Below are positions 26,144 to 35,358 of a DNA stretch of 64,000 bases, one piece after another (within the stretch, counting starts at the first letter, position 1; every line of letters begins with the position of its first letter). The DNA comes from Blautia glucerasea (GTDB lineage: Bacteria > Bacillota > Clostridia > Lachnospirales > Lachnospiraceae), in contig NZ_JAJBMO010000001.1 of NCBI RefSeq assembly GCF_020537505.1, positions 248,001-312,000 on the forward strand, given 5' to 3'. The notes beneath the pieces are model-generated. The model worked only from the letters and a program-made list of their open reading frames with translations. It made no database searches and was not told the origin of the DNA. A program made the translations under genes and the position numbers.

Positions 26144-26860
26144 ATGACGGACTTTCTGACAGCAGACACAAGCCTGCCATCTTATATGATGTTTCCCCGT
26201 TTTCTTCTGGACATGGAAATAAACGAAACTGCCAAAATGCTTTATATGATCCTGCTCGACCGTGCAAGGCTTTCCCAGAAAAATGAGGGCTGGTCAGATA
26301 CAAATGGTCATGTGTTCCTCTACTTTACGATTGAAGCACTGGCAGAAGTTCTCCACAAAAGCCAGATGACGGTGAAAACTGCTCTGGCAGTACTGGAAAA
26401 ACAAGAGCTTATCTTCCGAAAACGGCAGGGACCCGGACACCCTAATCGGATCTATGTAAAAATCCCGAAAGAAACCCTCAGCAATACAGACAGAATTCTT
26501 TCCTCAAGACAGACAGAAAACTGTCCTATTGACAGACAGGATTCTTTCCCTGATACAGACAGAAAACTGTCCAGTAATAAGAAAGAGATAAAAAAGAACC
26601 ATTTAACAATAAGAGGGAGTAAAGAGCCACGCTCACCCTATGGAACATTTCAAAATGTTTTTCTGTCAGAGACGGAGCTGGAAAATATCCGGCAGACAAT
26701 CCCTGACTGGCAGGACTATATGGAACGCTTATCCGGTTATATGGCTTCTACCGGAAAGCAATACCAAAACCATGCAGCTACCATCATCCGTTGGGCAAGA
26801 CAGGATCATCCTGTTTCCCGGCAACGAAATTATGAAAGTGAGGAATACGAAACATTATGA
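26144..26860 (+). CDS. RepA-like replication initiator
   Basis: 238-aa protein of the RepA_N group. It starts MTDFLTADTSLPSYMMFPRF (ATG at 26144, TGGAGGTGA site), then a winged-helix region with LYFTIEALAEVLHKSQMTVK. The middle is low-complexity (repeated TDRxLSS-type motifs), typical of this family. The C-terminal helical domain lies about 180-225. It implies that the element can replicate when excised. It overlaps the DnaC-like gene by 4 nt. Confidence 0.8.
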   Translation: MTDFLTADTSLPSYMMFPRFLLDMEINETAKMLYMILLDRARLSQKNEGWSDTNGHVFLYFTIEALAEVLHKSQMTVKTALAVLEKQELIFRKRQGPGHPNRIYVKIPKETLSNTDRILSSRQTENCPIDRQDSFPDTDRKLSSNKKEIKKNHLTIRGSKEPRSPYGTFQNVFLSETELENIRQTIPDWQDYMERLSGYMASTGKQYQNHAATIIRWARQDHPVSRQRNYESEEYETL

Positions 26861-27714
26861 CAACATTTACAGAAAAACCAACAGCTATCACACCAAACAG
26901 AGAGCTTCAGTCTGATGAATATTTTAACGAAACAAATCACCTGATCTACTGTTCCAAATGCAATACGCCAAGACAGTGCAGGCATGAATTACAGGGAAAG
27001 GTTCTTATTCCTTCCATCCGCTGTAAGTGCCAGCAGGAGATCTTTGAACAGGAGGAAGCCCAGAGAAAACTTCATGAAAAGCAAATGGAAATAGAGCATC
27101 TCAAAACCAGCGGCTTACAGGACAAATCACTTTATGACTACACCTTTGCCAAAGATAACGGCAGCAATCCGGAAATGAAACTTGCACACAATTATGTAAG
27201 TAACTGGGAAGAGATGAAAGCAAACGCTTCCGGACTTCTCATCTGGGGCGATGTCGGTACTGGAAAATCTTTCTTTGCAGGCTGCATTGCCAATGCCCTT
27301 CTGGAAAAAGGCGTCCCGGTACTGATGACCAACTTTTCCCGGATTCTGAATACCCTTACCGGAATGCATTTTGAAGACAGGAATCAGTTCATCCACAGCT
27401 TAAACCGCTACAGCCTTCTGATCATTGATGACCTCGGAATTGAACGGAACTCTGACTTTGCACTGGAACAGGTATTCAATGTGATTGACAGCCGTTACCG
27501 CAGTAAAAAGCCCCTGATCATAACAACCAATCTCACTTTATCAGAGCTGAATAACGCCGCTGATATCGCACACAAGCGAATTTATGACCGGATTCTGGAG
27601 AGATGTGTTCCCATCCGTATCAATAACCGGAATATCCGTCAGGACAATGCAACAGCTAATTTAAAAAAAACGAAAAAAATTCTGTTAGATAATCACACTT
27701 CAAACCAGAGTTGA
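26857..27714 (+). CDS. DnaC/IstB-like helicase-loader ATPase
   Basis: 285-aa AAA+ protein. An N-terminal cysteine cluster (CSKCNTPRQC, then CKCQQE) is a zinc finger. Walker A is WGDVGTGKSFFAGCIANALL, Walker B is LLIIDDLGIERN, sensor 1 is IITTNLTLSELN, and an arginine finger is in AHKRIYDRILERCVPI. It loads the replicative helicase at the element's origin, working with RepA just upstream. Confidence 0.88.
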   Translation: MTTFTEKPTAITPNRELQSDEYFNETNHLIYCSKCNTPRQCRHELQGKVLIPSIRCKCQQEIFEQEEAQRKLHEKQMEIEHLKTSGLQDKSLYDYTFAKDNGSNPEMKLAHNYVSNWEEMKANASGLLIWGDVGTGKSFFAGCIANALLEKGVPVLMTNFSRILNTLTGMHFEDRNQFIHSLNRYSLLIIDDLGIERNSDFALEQVFNVIDSRYRSKKPLIITTNLTLSELNNAADIAHKRIYDRILERCVPIRINNRNIRQDNATANLKKTKKILLDNHTSNQS

Positions 27715-27746
27715 AACAAAGCAGCATCGCACAATAACTATTTTTC

Positions 27747-27804
27747 ACTGACAGTAGTACTACTTTCTTTTCTTATTTATCACCAGAGACATGCCACTGT
27801 CAGT
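27747..27804. repeat. Inverted repeats between dnaC-like and DUF3847 genes
   Basis: ACTGACAGT (27747-27755) and ACTGTCAGT (27796-27804) flank the palindrome AGTAGTACTACT (27753-27764). Possibly a control site for the mobilisation genes. Confidence 0.4.
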
Positions 27805-27883
27805 TATCTAAAACTATAGTACTAAACCACAAGATTTTAAAACTAAATCGCCCGGATACGGGCATAAAAAGGAGGTGCCAGAT

Positions 27884-28105
27884 ATGGCAAATAAAAGAAT
27901 TATGACACCAGAAGAAAAAGTGCTTTTACAGGCAAAACACAGACTGGAAGAAATCGAAGCAAGAAACCGTAAAAAGGAACGTAATGCCAGAACACGCAGA
28001 TTGATTCAAGAAGGAGCGATTCTGGAAAGCATTGCTCCACATATTAAAGAAATGGATTTAGATACCCTAAAGCGGGAGCTGATGCTCCGGCTAAGAGGAA
28101 TGTAA
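27884..28105 (+). CDS. DUF3847 protein
   Basis: 73-aa helical protein starting MANKRIMTPEEKVLLQAKHR (ATG at 27884, GGAGG site), with KKERNARTRRLIQEGAILES. DUF3847 proteins are common just before Mob genes in clostridial mobilizable elements. Presumably a relaxosome accessory DNA-binding protein, though this is not shown. Confidence 0.75.
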   Translation: MANKRIMTPEEKVLLQAKHRLEEIEARNRKKERNARTRRLIQEGAILESIAPHIKEMDLDTLKRELMLRLRGM

Positions 28106-28126
28106 ATACACAAGTTCTACTCCCAA

Positions 28127-28166
28127 AGGGCGCACTTACTCACCACCCGATAAATCGGGCGGTGGT
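28127..28166 (-). other. Origin of transfer (oriT), RSF1010/MOBQ type
   Basis: On the minus strand TAAGTGCGCCCT (28138-28127) is identical to the known RSF1010 nic region. Just 5' of it lies the required hairpin, ATCGGG...CCCGAT extended by CACC/GGTG (28141-28164). The site lies between the DUF3847 gene and the relaxase. This ties the element's transfer to a MOBQ-like relaxosome. Confidence 0.8.
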
Positions 28167-28240
28167 ATCCCCTACGGGGCTCGTGCGCTCTGCCGAGGGC
28201 TATCCGCTGTTGCAGGCAACATCGAAAGGAGGTGCCAGAT

Positions 28241-29950
28241 ATGGCAATTTATCATATGCAAGCCAAGGTCGTCAGCCGTGGTTCCGGGCGGTCTGCTGTC
28301 GCTGCATCTGCTTATATGAGCTGTAGCCGCATATACAATGATTACGATGGCATCCAGCATGACTACACCCGAAAACATGGACTGATCTATCAGGAAGTAA
28401 TGCTTCCCCCTATGGCTCCGCCTAAATGGAAAAACCGGGAGCAACTCTGGAATGCTGTAGAAGCTGCTGAAAAAACAAAAGACAGCCGACTGGCAAGAGA
28501 ATTTGTTGTCGCACTCCCTATTGAGTTGGATAAAGACAGCAATATTTCTCTTCTTCAGAATTTTATTCAAAAGAATTTTGTAGATATGGGAATGTGTGCC
28601 GATTTCGCCATTCACGATACAGATGGTCACAATCCCCATGCACACATTCTACTTACTGTCCGTCCATTAAACGAAAACGGAACATGGCAGTATAAAACCG
28701 AAAAAGAATATCTATGCATCAAAGATGGAGAGGAAAAGGGATTTACTGCTTCTGAATTTAAGGATGCTCAGAAAGAGGGCTGGGAAAAACAGTATCGTTA
28801 TAAAGCTGGGAAAAAGAAAGTATATCTGACTCCCTCGGCAGCACAGGAGAAAGGTTATGAACGTATCGACAAACATCCAAAAAGCACCCGGTATGGCAGA
28901 CAAAACCCGATTTCCGAACAATGGAACAGTGAGGAACAGCTCTGCCTCTGGAGAGCAAACTGGGCAGATGCCGTAAATAAAATGCTTGCCCTTAATCAGA
29001 TAAATGCCGCCATTGATCACCGCAGTTTTGCAGCTCAGGGAATCACAGAACAGCCAACCATCCATGAGGGCTACATTGCCCAGAATATGGAAAAGAAAGG
29101 CATGATAGCAGACCGGTGTGAAATCAACCGTCAGATTCGTGCAGATAACAAAATGCTTCGGGAATTAAAAGCACAGGTGAAAAAATTTGCCCAAGCTGTC
29201 GAAAAATCTATTCCGGTAATTGCAGAAACATTAGAAGCAATCCGAAATCATATGATTTTTACACAATATCATTTACTTCATAATGAAATGCAAAAAGAAG
29301 TGATCCATGACTGGATGCAGCATTTTCGTCCTATCCTGAATCAATATGATACCATTAAGAAAAAGCTCAAAGCGAAAGTTACTGAAAAGAAAGAACTAAA
29401 TGTGCAAAAAAGTAAAACCAGTATTCTAAATCCATTCCAGCATATAAAGTTAAATCAGCAGCTTACAACCGTAACAGAAGAAATCGAGGAACTGAAATCT
29501 GTCAAAGAACAGCTGCTGTTTCAGGCTGAATGCTCCACAGAGAAAGATATGGCGAGCCTTTCCAGAAAATACGACCAGATGGATAAGAATCTGGATATTC
29601 TCGATTCTCAAGATATGTCTCTCAAAGGGCAGCTTAAAAAAGATGCTGTCGCTTTCCAAGAGGAAAAATTCCGTCCTGACCCGGAGCAATACACTGAATT
29701 ACTGGATGCCAGAATCCAGATACGACCTACTTTCCGAGATAAACTGATTGAGCAGCTCAAAGGTACTTTTGGTGAATATTATGACTATCACCGTCGTGAT
29801 ATTGCAGCTAATGAAGTAGATTATCTCAATGTTGAAGATCCTGATGTTTTCTCCCATCGTGCCTGGGAACTTGAATATCAGAGAAAACAAGAGATGCGAC
29901 GAAATCAGCCTGTCCGAACTAAGAAAAAATCACATGATATAGAATTGTAA
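28241..29950 (+). CDS. MobA/MobL-family relaxase
   Basis: 569-aa DNA relaxase that would nick oriT and lead the strand to a recipient. It starts MAIYHMQAKVVSRGSGRSAV (ATG at 28241, AAAGGAGG site). Conserved blocks: SAAYxS-type SAVAASAYMSCSRI, REFVVALPIELD and the three-histidine metal site in HDTDGHNPHAHILLTVRP. The second half is a coiled coil with a MOBQ-typical basic region. The start shares its 20-nt upstream sequence with the DUF3847 gene. Confidence 0.93.
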   Translation: MAIYHMQAKVVSRGSGRSAVAASAYMSCSRIYNDYDGIQHDYTRKHGLIYQEVMLPPMAPPKWKNREQLWNAVEAAEKTKDSRLAREFVVALPIELDKDSNISLLQNFIQKNFVDMGMCADFAIHDTDGHNPHAHILLTVRPLNENGTWQYKTEKEYLCIKDGEEKGFTASEFKDAQKEGWEKQYRYKAGKKKVYLTPSAAQEKGYERIDKHPKSTRYGRQNPISEQWNSEEQLCLWRANWADAVNKMLALNQINAAIDHRSFAAQGITEQPTIHEGYIAQNMEKKGMIADRCEINRQIRADNKMLRELKAQVKKFAQAVEKSIPVIAETLEAIRNHMIFTQYHLLHNEMQKEVIHDWMQHFRPILNQYDTIKKKLKAKVTEKKELNVQKSKTSILNPFQHIKLNQQLTTVTEEIEELKSVKEQLLFQAECSTEKDMASLSRKYDQMDKNLDILDSQDMSLKGQLKKDAVAFQEEKFRPDPEQYTELLDARIQIRPTFRDKLIEQLKGTFGEYYDYHRRDIAANEVDYLNVEDPDVFSHRAWELEYQRKQEMRRNQPVRTKKKSHDIEL

Positions 29951-29978
29951 TTTGATTCTTCTTTGAACCCGTACAAAC

Positions 29979-30029
29979 ACAAAGAGCTGAACAAATAGGA
30001 TTTTTCGTCCTACCTGTTCAGCTCTTTGT
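29979..30029. terminator. Bidirectional terminator between mob and tnpV
   Basis: ACAAAGAGCTGAACA (29979-29993) pairs perfectly with TGTTCAGCTCTTTGT (30015-30029), with a smaller stem TAGGA/TCCTA inside. Confidence 0.8.
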
Positions 30030-30401
30030 CTACCTGTAAATCAATTCTTTCAACACAATCTCTTCCGCCGCATTTCGGATATTATTTACCGTTCCTACCC
30101 AAGCCATCTGGTCACAGGCTTTCGTTTCTTCTGTAATACCTTGCCTCTTCATCATCTGACACACCAGAATATCCATCCTCTCCTGTGCTTCATCGTCCAC
30201 AGCATTCAGATGTTCCACCAGTCTGTCCTCCAATATATACAGTGAATATATTGCCGGACGATGCTCTTTCAAATACGTTTTTCGTATCATTCCATATTTT
30301 CCATAATACGGTTCTTCATCTGTACTGACAAGATTCGGATAGTAAATTCCGTCTGCGCCAAGTGTGTAGGTTCCACCCATTTTTTCAAATGTGCTTTTCA
30401 T
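30030..30401 (-). CDS. tnpV: TnpV-like transposon protein
   Basis: 123-aa protein characteristic of Tn4451-like elements. It begins MKSTFEKMGGTYTLGADGIY, has EHRPAIYSLYILEDRLVEHL and ends NAAEEIVLKELIYR. Function unknown. ATG at 30401 with AAGGAGG. It lies 31 nt after the rlmD stop, at the right end of the element. Confidence 0.8.
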   Translation of the reverse strand: MKSTFEKMGGTYTLGADGIYYPNLVSTDEEPYYGKYGMIRKTYLKEHRPAIYSLYILEDRLVEHLNAVDDEAQERMDILVCQMMKRQGITEETKACDQMAWVGTVNNIRNAAEEIVLKELIYR

Positions 30402-30432
30402 GTGTTATTCCTCCTTGAAATCAGCGATGCCC

Positions 30433-32073
30433 TTAGATCATCGCAAAATATTCCAGGGCAGCCTTGATAGCTTCTTCCTTCTCTTTCGGGCATTGTGGAA
30501 CTCTTGCATTTTCTGATTTTGGAAGATTATAGTTTTCTCCCACTTCAATTCCACATTTGCGTTTTACCTGAGAAATATATAAACTTGAAACCTTCAAGCC
30601 AAATTCTTTCAGCACATAATCTTTGATTTCCTGATAGGTTGCTTTCAACTCGGCACTGGTGGCATCCAGCTCGTCCAGGTCTAAGTCGATCTCTATCGTG
30701 TCATCTGGTTTTTGTTGGGACAAAAGAACAACTGTCTCAACGTGCACCGTCTCACAAAACTGGTCCACACTACAACTCCGCCTGATCTCATACCCTGCTG
30801 CCAGAAACGCCGGCAAATCTCTTGCCAGGCTGGTGGGTTTGCAGGAGATGTAGACGATGTTTTCTACTCCATAAGCAAGGATCTTTGGCAGGGCTTTGGG
30901 GTGGATTCCATCGCGTGGGGGATCCAGAATGATCATGTCGGGCTTCTCAGTGATGTCGTCCAAGACTTTCAGGACGTCACCGGCGATGAAACGGCAGTTG
31001 GTGAGGCCGTTCAGGGCGGCGTTTACTTTGGCAGCTTCTACGGCTTCTTCCACAATTTCCACGCCAATCACTTCTTTCGCTACGGAAGCAAGAAGCTGGG
31101 CAATGGTTCCGGTGCCGCTGTAGAGATCGAATACCTCTTTCTCCTTGGTATCGCCGATGTAATCACGGACAATGGCGTAAAGTACCTCCGCTGCCAGTGA
31201 ATTAGGCTGGAAGAAGGAGAAGGTACTGATTTTGAAGCGCAGCCCCAGCAGCGTTTCATAGAAATAATCCTGTCCATATAGCAGTCTGGTCTCATCACTT
31301 CGGACTACGTCTGACAAGGAATCGTTGATAATGTGCATAATTCCTACGATTTTTCCTTCCAGCGGAAGGGCAAGAAGTCGGGATACAAGCGGCGCATAGT
31401 CGTACTCTGCCTGGCTTGTGGTAATCACATGCACCAGAATTTCTCCAGAGGTCACACCTCTTCTTAGAAGCAGATGTCGCAGATAGCCAGTATGCTGCAT
31501 TTTCTTATAATGGACTGCTCCAAGCTCTGTGAAAAAGTCCCGCACACAGGAAAGAATAGCTGTCATGTCCGGGTGCACCAGCTTACAATCAGCAGCGGTC
31601 AATACGTCATAAGTGCTGCCTTTCTTGTGCAGACCAAGGGAAAGGGGACCGCCTTTGTATTCGTCTCCGAAAGAAAACTCCATTTTATTACGGTATCCAA
31701 ATTCAATAGGGCTTCCGTGAATTCCTTCCCAGTAAAGGTCTACATCAGCGCCAACTGCATCCTGAAGGAGTCCCTTCACCTGAGTTTCTTTCATTTTAAG
31801 CTGTTCTTCGTAGGACATGGTCTGATACATGCAACCGCCGCAGGCTGGGAAAATCTTACATACAGGCTTTCGGATCTCAAGTGGGGATTTCTCCAAAACT
31901 TCCAAAAGTCTGCCTTCAGCCCTGCCAGAGCGCTTCTTATTAATCATGAAGCGCACCTTCTGTCCCGGAATGCCGTTTTTTACAATAACTTTTTCACCAT
32001 CTATATTCACATATCCCTTATTAGGAAATTCAACTTTCTCGATAATCCCTTCGTAAATCTCACCTTTTTTCAT
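30433..32073 (-). CDS. rlmD: 23S rRNA (uracil-C5)-methyltransferase RlmD/RumA with exchanged C-terminal tail
   Basis: 546-aa SAM-dependent enzyme. N-terminal TRAM domain (IEKVEFPNKGYVNIDGEKV), iron-sulfur cysteines in CKIFPACGGC, SAM loop FDLYSGTGTIAQLL, DPPRDGIHPKAL, and catalytic Cys in YISCKPTSLARDL. The enzyme body ends at CSVDQFCETVHVETVVLLS (about 450). The last about 100 residues (ATYQEIKDYVLKEFGLKVSS, then YISQVKRKCGI) form an extra domain also present at the end of the serine recombinase. The enzyme should be intact. Confidence 0.9.
   Translation of the reverse strand: MKKGEIYEGIIEKVEFPNKGYVNIDGEKVIVKNGIPGQKVRFMINKKRSGRAEGRLLEVLEKSPLEIRKPVCKIFPACGGCMYQTMSYEEQLKMKETQVKGLLQDAVGADVDLYWEGIHGSPIEFGYRNKMEFSFGDEYKGGPLSLGLHKKGSTYDVLTAADCKLVHPDMTAILSCVRDFFTELGAVHYKKMQHTGYLRHLLLRRGVTSGEILVHVITTSQAEYDYAPLVSRLLALPLEGKIVGIMHIINDSLSDVVRSDETRLLYGQDYFYETLLGLRFKISTFSFFQPNSLAAEVLYAIVRDYIGDTKEKEVFDLYSGTGTIAQLLASVAKEVIGVEIVEEAVEAAKVNAALNGLTNCRFIAGDVLKVLDDITEKPDMIILDPPRDGIHPKALPKILAYGVENIVYISCKPTSLARDLPAFLAAGYEIRRSCSVDQFCETVHVETVVLLSQQKPDDTIEIDLDLDELDATSAELKATYQEIKDYVLKEFGLKVSSLYISQVKRKCGIEVGENYNLPKSENARVPQCPKEKEEAIKAALEYFAMI
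30734..30742. other. Proposed right attachment core in rlmD (GTCTCAACG)
   Basis: Same nine bases as 13175-13183. It lies at the VETVV codons of rlmD, where homology with the recombinase tail begins. Confidence 0.5.
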
Positions 32074-32199
32074 AAATCCTCCATAATAAAAACATAAACG
32101 GGATAAAACACCCTCTGCGATTTTCCCCCGTTATCATGGCAGTCGCCAAGTTTTCATGCAGGCACAAACTTTTGCCCGCCTATCGCGTAAATCAAAAAT

Positions 32200-32242
32200 A
32201 AGGTATACGGGGGAGCATAACTGCTATATGCCCGTATACCTT
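32200..32242 (-). terminator. Terminator after the 76-aa membrane protein gene
   Basis: AAGGTATACGGG (32200-32211) and CCCGTATACCTT (32231-32242) form a perfect 12-bp stem; TTATTTTTG follows on the minus strand. Confidence 0.85.
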
Positions 32243-32343
32243 CTTATTCAATATTCACTCACTTATTAAAAATCTCTGAAATTATCCACATAAAGCCCAT
32301 GCCCTTGCATATCTGCCTGCGGACAATTCGCTGAACACCTCAA

Positions 32344-32574
32344 TTATTTCTCTTCATCCTCGAAATAATCATCATAATCATCGTCGAAGTCTTCCTCGAA
32401 GTCCTCAAGATAATCTGGTGCGAAGAAGCGGTATACTGCAAATGCGATTCCTGCAACAGCAGCTACAGCACCAATAATAGCCAGTACCCAGAGGACTGTA
32501 TTCTTCTGCTTCTCATCTTCTTTTTTCTTAAGTAATGATAATAATTCCTCGAGCTTATCCATTTTAATGTTCAT
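32344..32574 (-). CDS. Small single-pass membrane protein with acidic tail
   Basis: 76 aa: a charged N-terminal helix (MNIKMDKLEELLSLLKKKED), one transmembrane segment (VLWVLAIIGAVAAVAGIAFA), then a tail made almost only of D, E, Y and F (EDFEEDFDDDYDDYFEDEEK). No known catalytic role. Single-gene unit with its own terminator, between rlmD and pcrA. Confidence 0.65.
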   Translation of the reverse strand: MNIKMDKLEELLSLLKKKEDEKQKNTVLWVLAIIGAVAAVAGIAFAVYRFFAPDYLEDFEEDFDDDYDDYFEDEEK

Positions 32575-32792
32575 GTGATACCATCCTCTCTTTCATACAG
32601 CCTGCAGATCTATCATACTGCAAAATATCTGGTAGCTGTGTTCTGCTTTCATGTTGCTGCTAACTTCATGCCCAGCAACTCTTGCCTGAATGAGTATATC
32701 ATACTACTACTCATTAGGTTTACTTATTATACCACTTTTGCGACTATTTTACCATAGCTAATATGGTAATTTCAAATTTTTTATAAACAATC

Positions 32793-32819
32793 GTTACTGG
32801 TCACGGAGTGAACTGTAAC
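32793..32819. repeat. REP-like palindrome
   Basis: GTTACTGGTCACGGAGTGAACTGTAAC is written here as arms GTTACTGGTCAC and TGAACTGTAAC around GGAG. A related copy is at 40534-40557. It lies just downstream of pcrA. Confidence 0.45.
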
Positions 32820-32865
32820 CTTAGTTCATGTATCCTTCGCGGAATATACAGGGTTTTCGCTCTGC

Positions 32866-35097
32866 TCAGATCTTCTTCAGCTTCGCAAAACTTGCAAACA
32901 TCTTCTTCACACCGACTTTATCAAACTCCACAGTAACCTCATAATCACGGCCGCCTTCCACGATTTCTTTCACAATGCCAACTCCAAACTTAATATGACG
33001 GACTGTGTCCCCAACCTCGTAGTCCAGGGAATTGACTTTCGTCACCTTAAATTCCCTTGGCTTGTAATTTCTGCCCTGGAGAATTTCTTTCATCTTGGAA
33101 TATTTCGTCGGCGTAGGGATCAAATCCTCTGCCTTCGGCTTCTTCTCCTGAATGGTATGTCCCAGATCTACCAGCTCCCGCGGAATCTCTCTTACGAAAC
33201 GGGAAACCTTATTATACTGGGTCTCCCCGCGGATCATCCTCTGCTGGGCGCAGGTCAGTGTCAGCTCCTTCATGGCACGCGTGATTCCCACATAACAAAG
33301 TCTGCGTTCTTCCTCCAGTTCCCCATCATCCCCATAGCTGATAGTCATATGGCTTGGGAAAATACCGTCTTCCATTCCTACCATAAACACCCTGGGAAAC
33401 TCCAGTCCCTTAGCGCTATGTAGCGTCATAAGAAGAACATAATCCTGGTCTGGATCCACAGTATCAATATCTGCAACCAGCGCAACTTCCTCCAGGAAAC
33501 CAGATAGAGTGGCCGGCTGATTCTGTTCTTCCATAGCCTCCTGATAAGCCGCGGTCTTGGAAATCAACTCGTCAATATTCTCAATTCGGGCTCTTGATTC
33601 CTCTGTGTCCTCTGCTTCCAGCTCTGCCACATAGCCTGTAGAATCGATTACCTCCCCGAGAATCTCCTCCACAGTCAAAACTGCAGCCTTGCTCTTCAAG
33701 GTCTGGATAAAAGTAACAAATCCTTCAATCTTAGACAGACTTCTTCCAATAGAAGGAACTTCTTCTGCCACACGAAGTGCCTCATACAGACTGATTCCCA
33801 TATTATCTGCATAATCCTGGACACGTCCCAGCGTAGTGGCACCGATTCCCCGCTTTGGCACATTGATGATCCTCTGTACAGCCAGATCATCTCTGGCATT
33901 GTCAATCGTTTTCAAATAACACAGAAGATCCTTGATCTCCTTACGGGCATAGAAATTTACCCCGCCAACCAGCTTATAAGGGATATTCGCCGCAATAAAT
34001 TTCTCCTCAAAAATACGGGACTGGGCATTGGTTCGGTAAAGGATGGCACAATCCCGATAGCTTCCAAGTCCCTCTCTCTTCAGCTTGCTAATCTCCCCAG
34101 CCACATACTCAGCTTCTTCATAGGCATTGAAAAACTGGCGGAAATGTACCTTGCTTCCTTCTTCGTTCTCTGTCCATAGCGTCTTCGCCTTACGTTCTGT
34201 ATTATTGGCAATCACCTGGTTCGCCGCATTCAGAATATTCCTGGTAGAACGGTAATTCTGCTCCAGGCGGATTACCCTTGCGTCTGGGAAAACCCGCTCA
34301 AAGCCAAGAATGTTTCCAATATTTGCCCCACGGAATTTGTAAATGGACTGGTCATCATCACCTACCACACAAAGATTCTGATATCTCTGTGCCAGAAGGC
34401 TAATAAACTTAAACTGAGCTGTATTGGTATCCTGGTACTCATCCACCATAATATATTTGAAGCGCTCCTGATAATACTCCAGCACCGCACCGCAGTTCTG
34501 AAAAAGCTCCACCGTTTTCACGATCAAGTCATCAAAGTCCAGTGCATTATTCTTGCGAAGGGCAGCCTGGTATTCCCGGTAAACAGATGCCACTTTCTTC
34601 ATATTATAATCCCCTGCCGCTTTCATCTCCATATCATCTGGCGTAAGCAGCTCGTCCTTGGCATGGGAAATCTGGGCAAGAAGGGAACGTTCCTTGTAAA
34701 CCTTGGTGTCAATATTCAGCTTCCTGCACACATCCTTCATAAGAGACTTCTGGTCGTCTGTATCATAGATGGTAAAATTTGTGTCATATCCAAGATTATC
34801 AATGTGTCTCCGCAGGATCCGCACACAGGCAGAGTGAAAGGTAGACACCCAGATGCTCTCTGAGCCAAATCCAATCAGCTTGTCCACACGCTCTCTCATT
34901 TCCTGGGCAGCCTTGTTGGTAAACGTAATGGCAAGAATATTCCAGGGATTTACGCCCACCTCATCCATCAGGTATGCAATCCTGTGGGTCAGCACCCTGG
35001 TCTTGCCAGAACCAGCTCCCGCAAGGATTAGCACCGGTCCTTCAGTCTGTGCAACCGCCTCGCGCTGAGGGGGATTTAATCTATCATATATGCTCAT
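32866..35097 (-). CDS. pcrA: ATP-dependent DNA helicase PcrA (UvrD family)
   Basis: 743-aa SF1A helicase for repair and replication-fork clearing. Motif I ILAGAGSGKTRVLTHRIAYL, motif II MVDEYQDTN, motif III VVGDDDQSIYKFRGAN, motif IV RLEQNYRSTRNIL, motif V LMTLHSAKGLEFPRVFMVGM and motif VI CYVGITRAMKELTL are all present. A Tudor-like end is at VGDTVRHIKFGVGIVKEI. Full length for the family. Confidence 0.97.
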   Translation of the reverse strand: MSIYDRLNPPQREAVAQTEGPVLILAGAGSGKTRVLTHRIAYLMDEVGVNPWNILAITFTNKAAQEMRERVDKLIGFGSESIWVSTFHSACVRILRRHIDNLGYDTNFTIYDTDDQKSLMKDVCRKLNIDTKVYKERSLLAQISHAKDELLTPDDMEMKAAGDYNMKKVASVYREYQAALRKNNALDFDDLIVKTVELFQNCGAVLEYYQERFKYIMVDEYQDTNTAQFKFISLLAQRYQNLCVVGDDDQSIYKFRGANIGNILGFERVFPDARVIRLEQNYRSTRNILNAANQVIANNTERKAKTLWTENEEGSKVHFRQFFNAYEEAEYVAGEISKLKREGLGSYRDCAILYRTNAQSRIFEEKFIAANIPYKLVGGVNFYARKEIKDLLCYLKTIDNARDDLAVQRIINVPKRGIGATTLGRVQDYADNMGISLYEALRVAEEVPSIGRSLSKIEGFVTFIQTLKSKAAVLTVEEILGEVIDSTGYVAELEAEDTEESRARIENIDELISKTAAYQEAMEEQNQPATLSGFLEEVALVADIDTVDPDQDYVLLMTLHSAKGLEFPRVFMVGMEDGIFPSHMTISYGDDGELEEERRLCYVGITRAMKELTLTCAQQRMIRGETQYNKVSRFVREIPRELVDLGHTIQEKKPKAEDLIPTPTKYSKMKEILQGRNYKPREFKVTKVNSLDYEVGDTVRHIKFGVGIVKEIVEGGRDYEVTVEFDKVGVKKMFASFAKLKKI

Positions 35098-35358
35098 TTA
35101 TGTTCTCCTTTTGTCATCAATCTCTTCTCAGATAGGTAAATTTCATTATACATGAAATCTCTGTCTGCCACAACCCCGAACTACAAAAACCCAAACATAG
35201 ATTCGGTTTTTGTTGCTGTCACGAACCACCTTCCGCGAGGTGTTTTCTGTAAACGGAATGAGCAGTAGCCTTTGATTTTCCCTTTTTCACAGAAACTAAA
35301 AAAAACAGTTTACAAGTAGTTTTAAAAACTATATAATAGAGAGCAGAGGTGATAAAAA

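Larger units (their letters stand above)
13175..30742. mobile_element. About 17.6 kb mobilizable element inserted in rlmD
   Basis: Bounded by the recombinase/rlmD-tail junction and by the matching point in rlmD. It contains recombinase, TA-like pair, 44-aa gene, STAND NTPase, an ABC/peptidase remnant, ABC-2 transporter with DUF6034 lipoprotein, ParM, ParR-like, RepA-like, DnaC-like, DUF3847, oriT, MobA/MobL relaxase and TnpV. It has a relaxase and oriT but no type IV secretion genes, so it would need a helper. The content resembles Tn4451-like elements in part (TnpX-type recombinase, TnpV, Mob). Boundaries are inferred. Confidence 0.65.

Noticed and set aside
30433-30740. The RlmD tail read as a frameshift or assembly error
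   Set aside because: The tail is long, in frame and under codon-level selection, and a homologous tail ends the recombinase.
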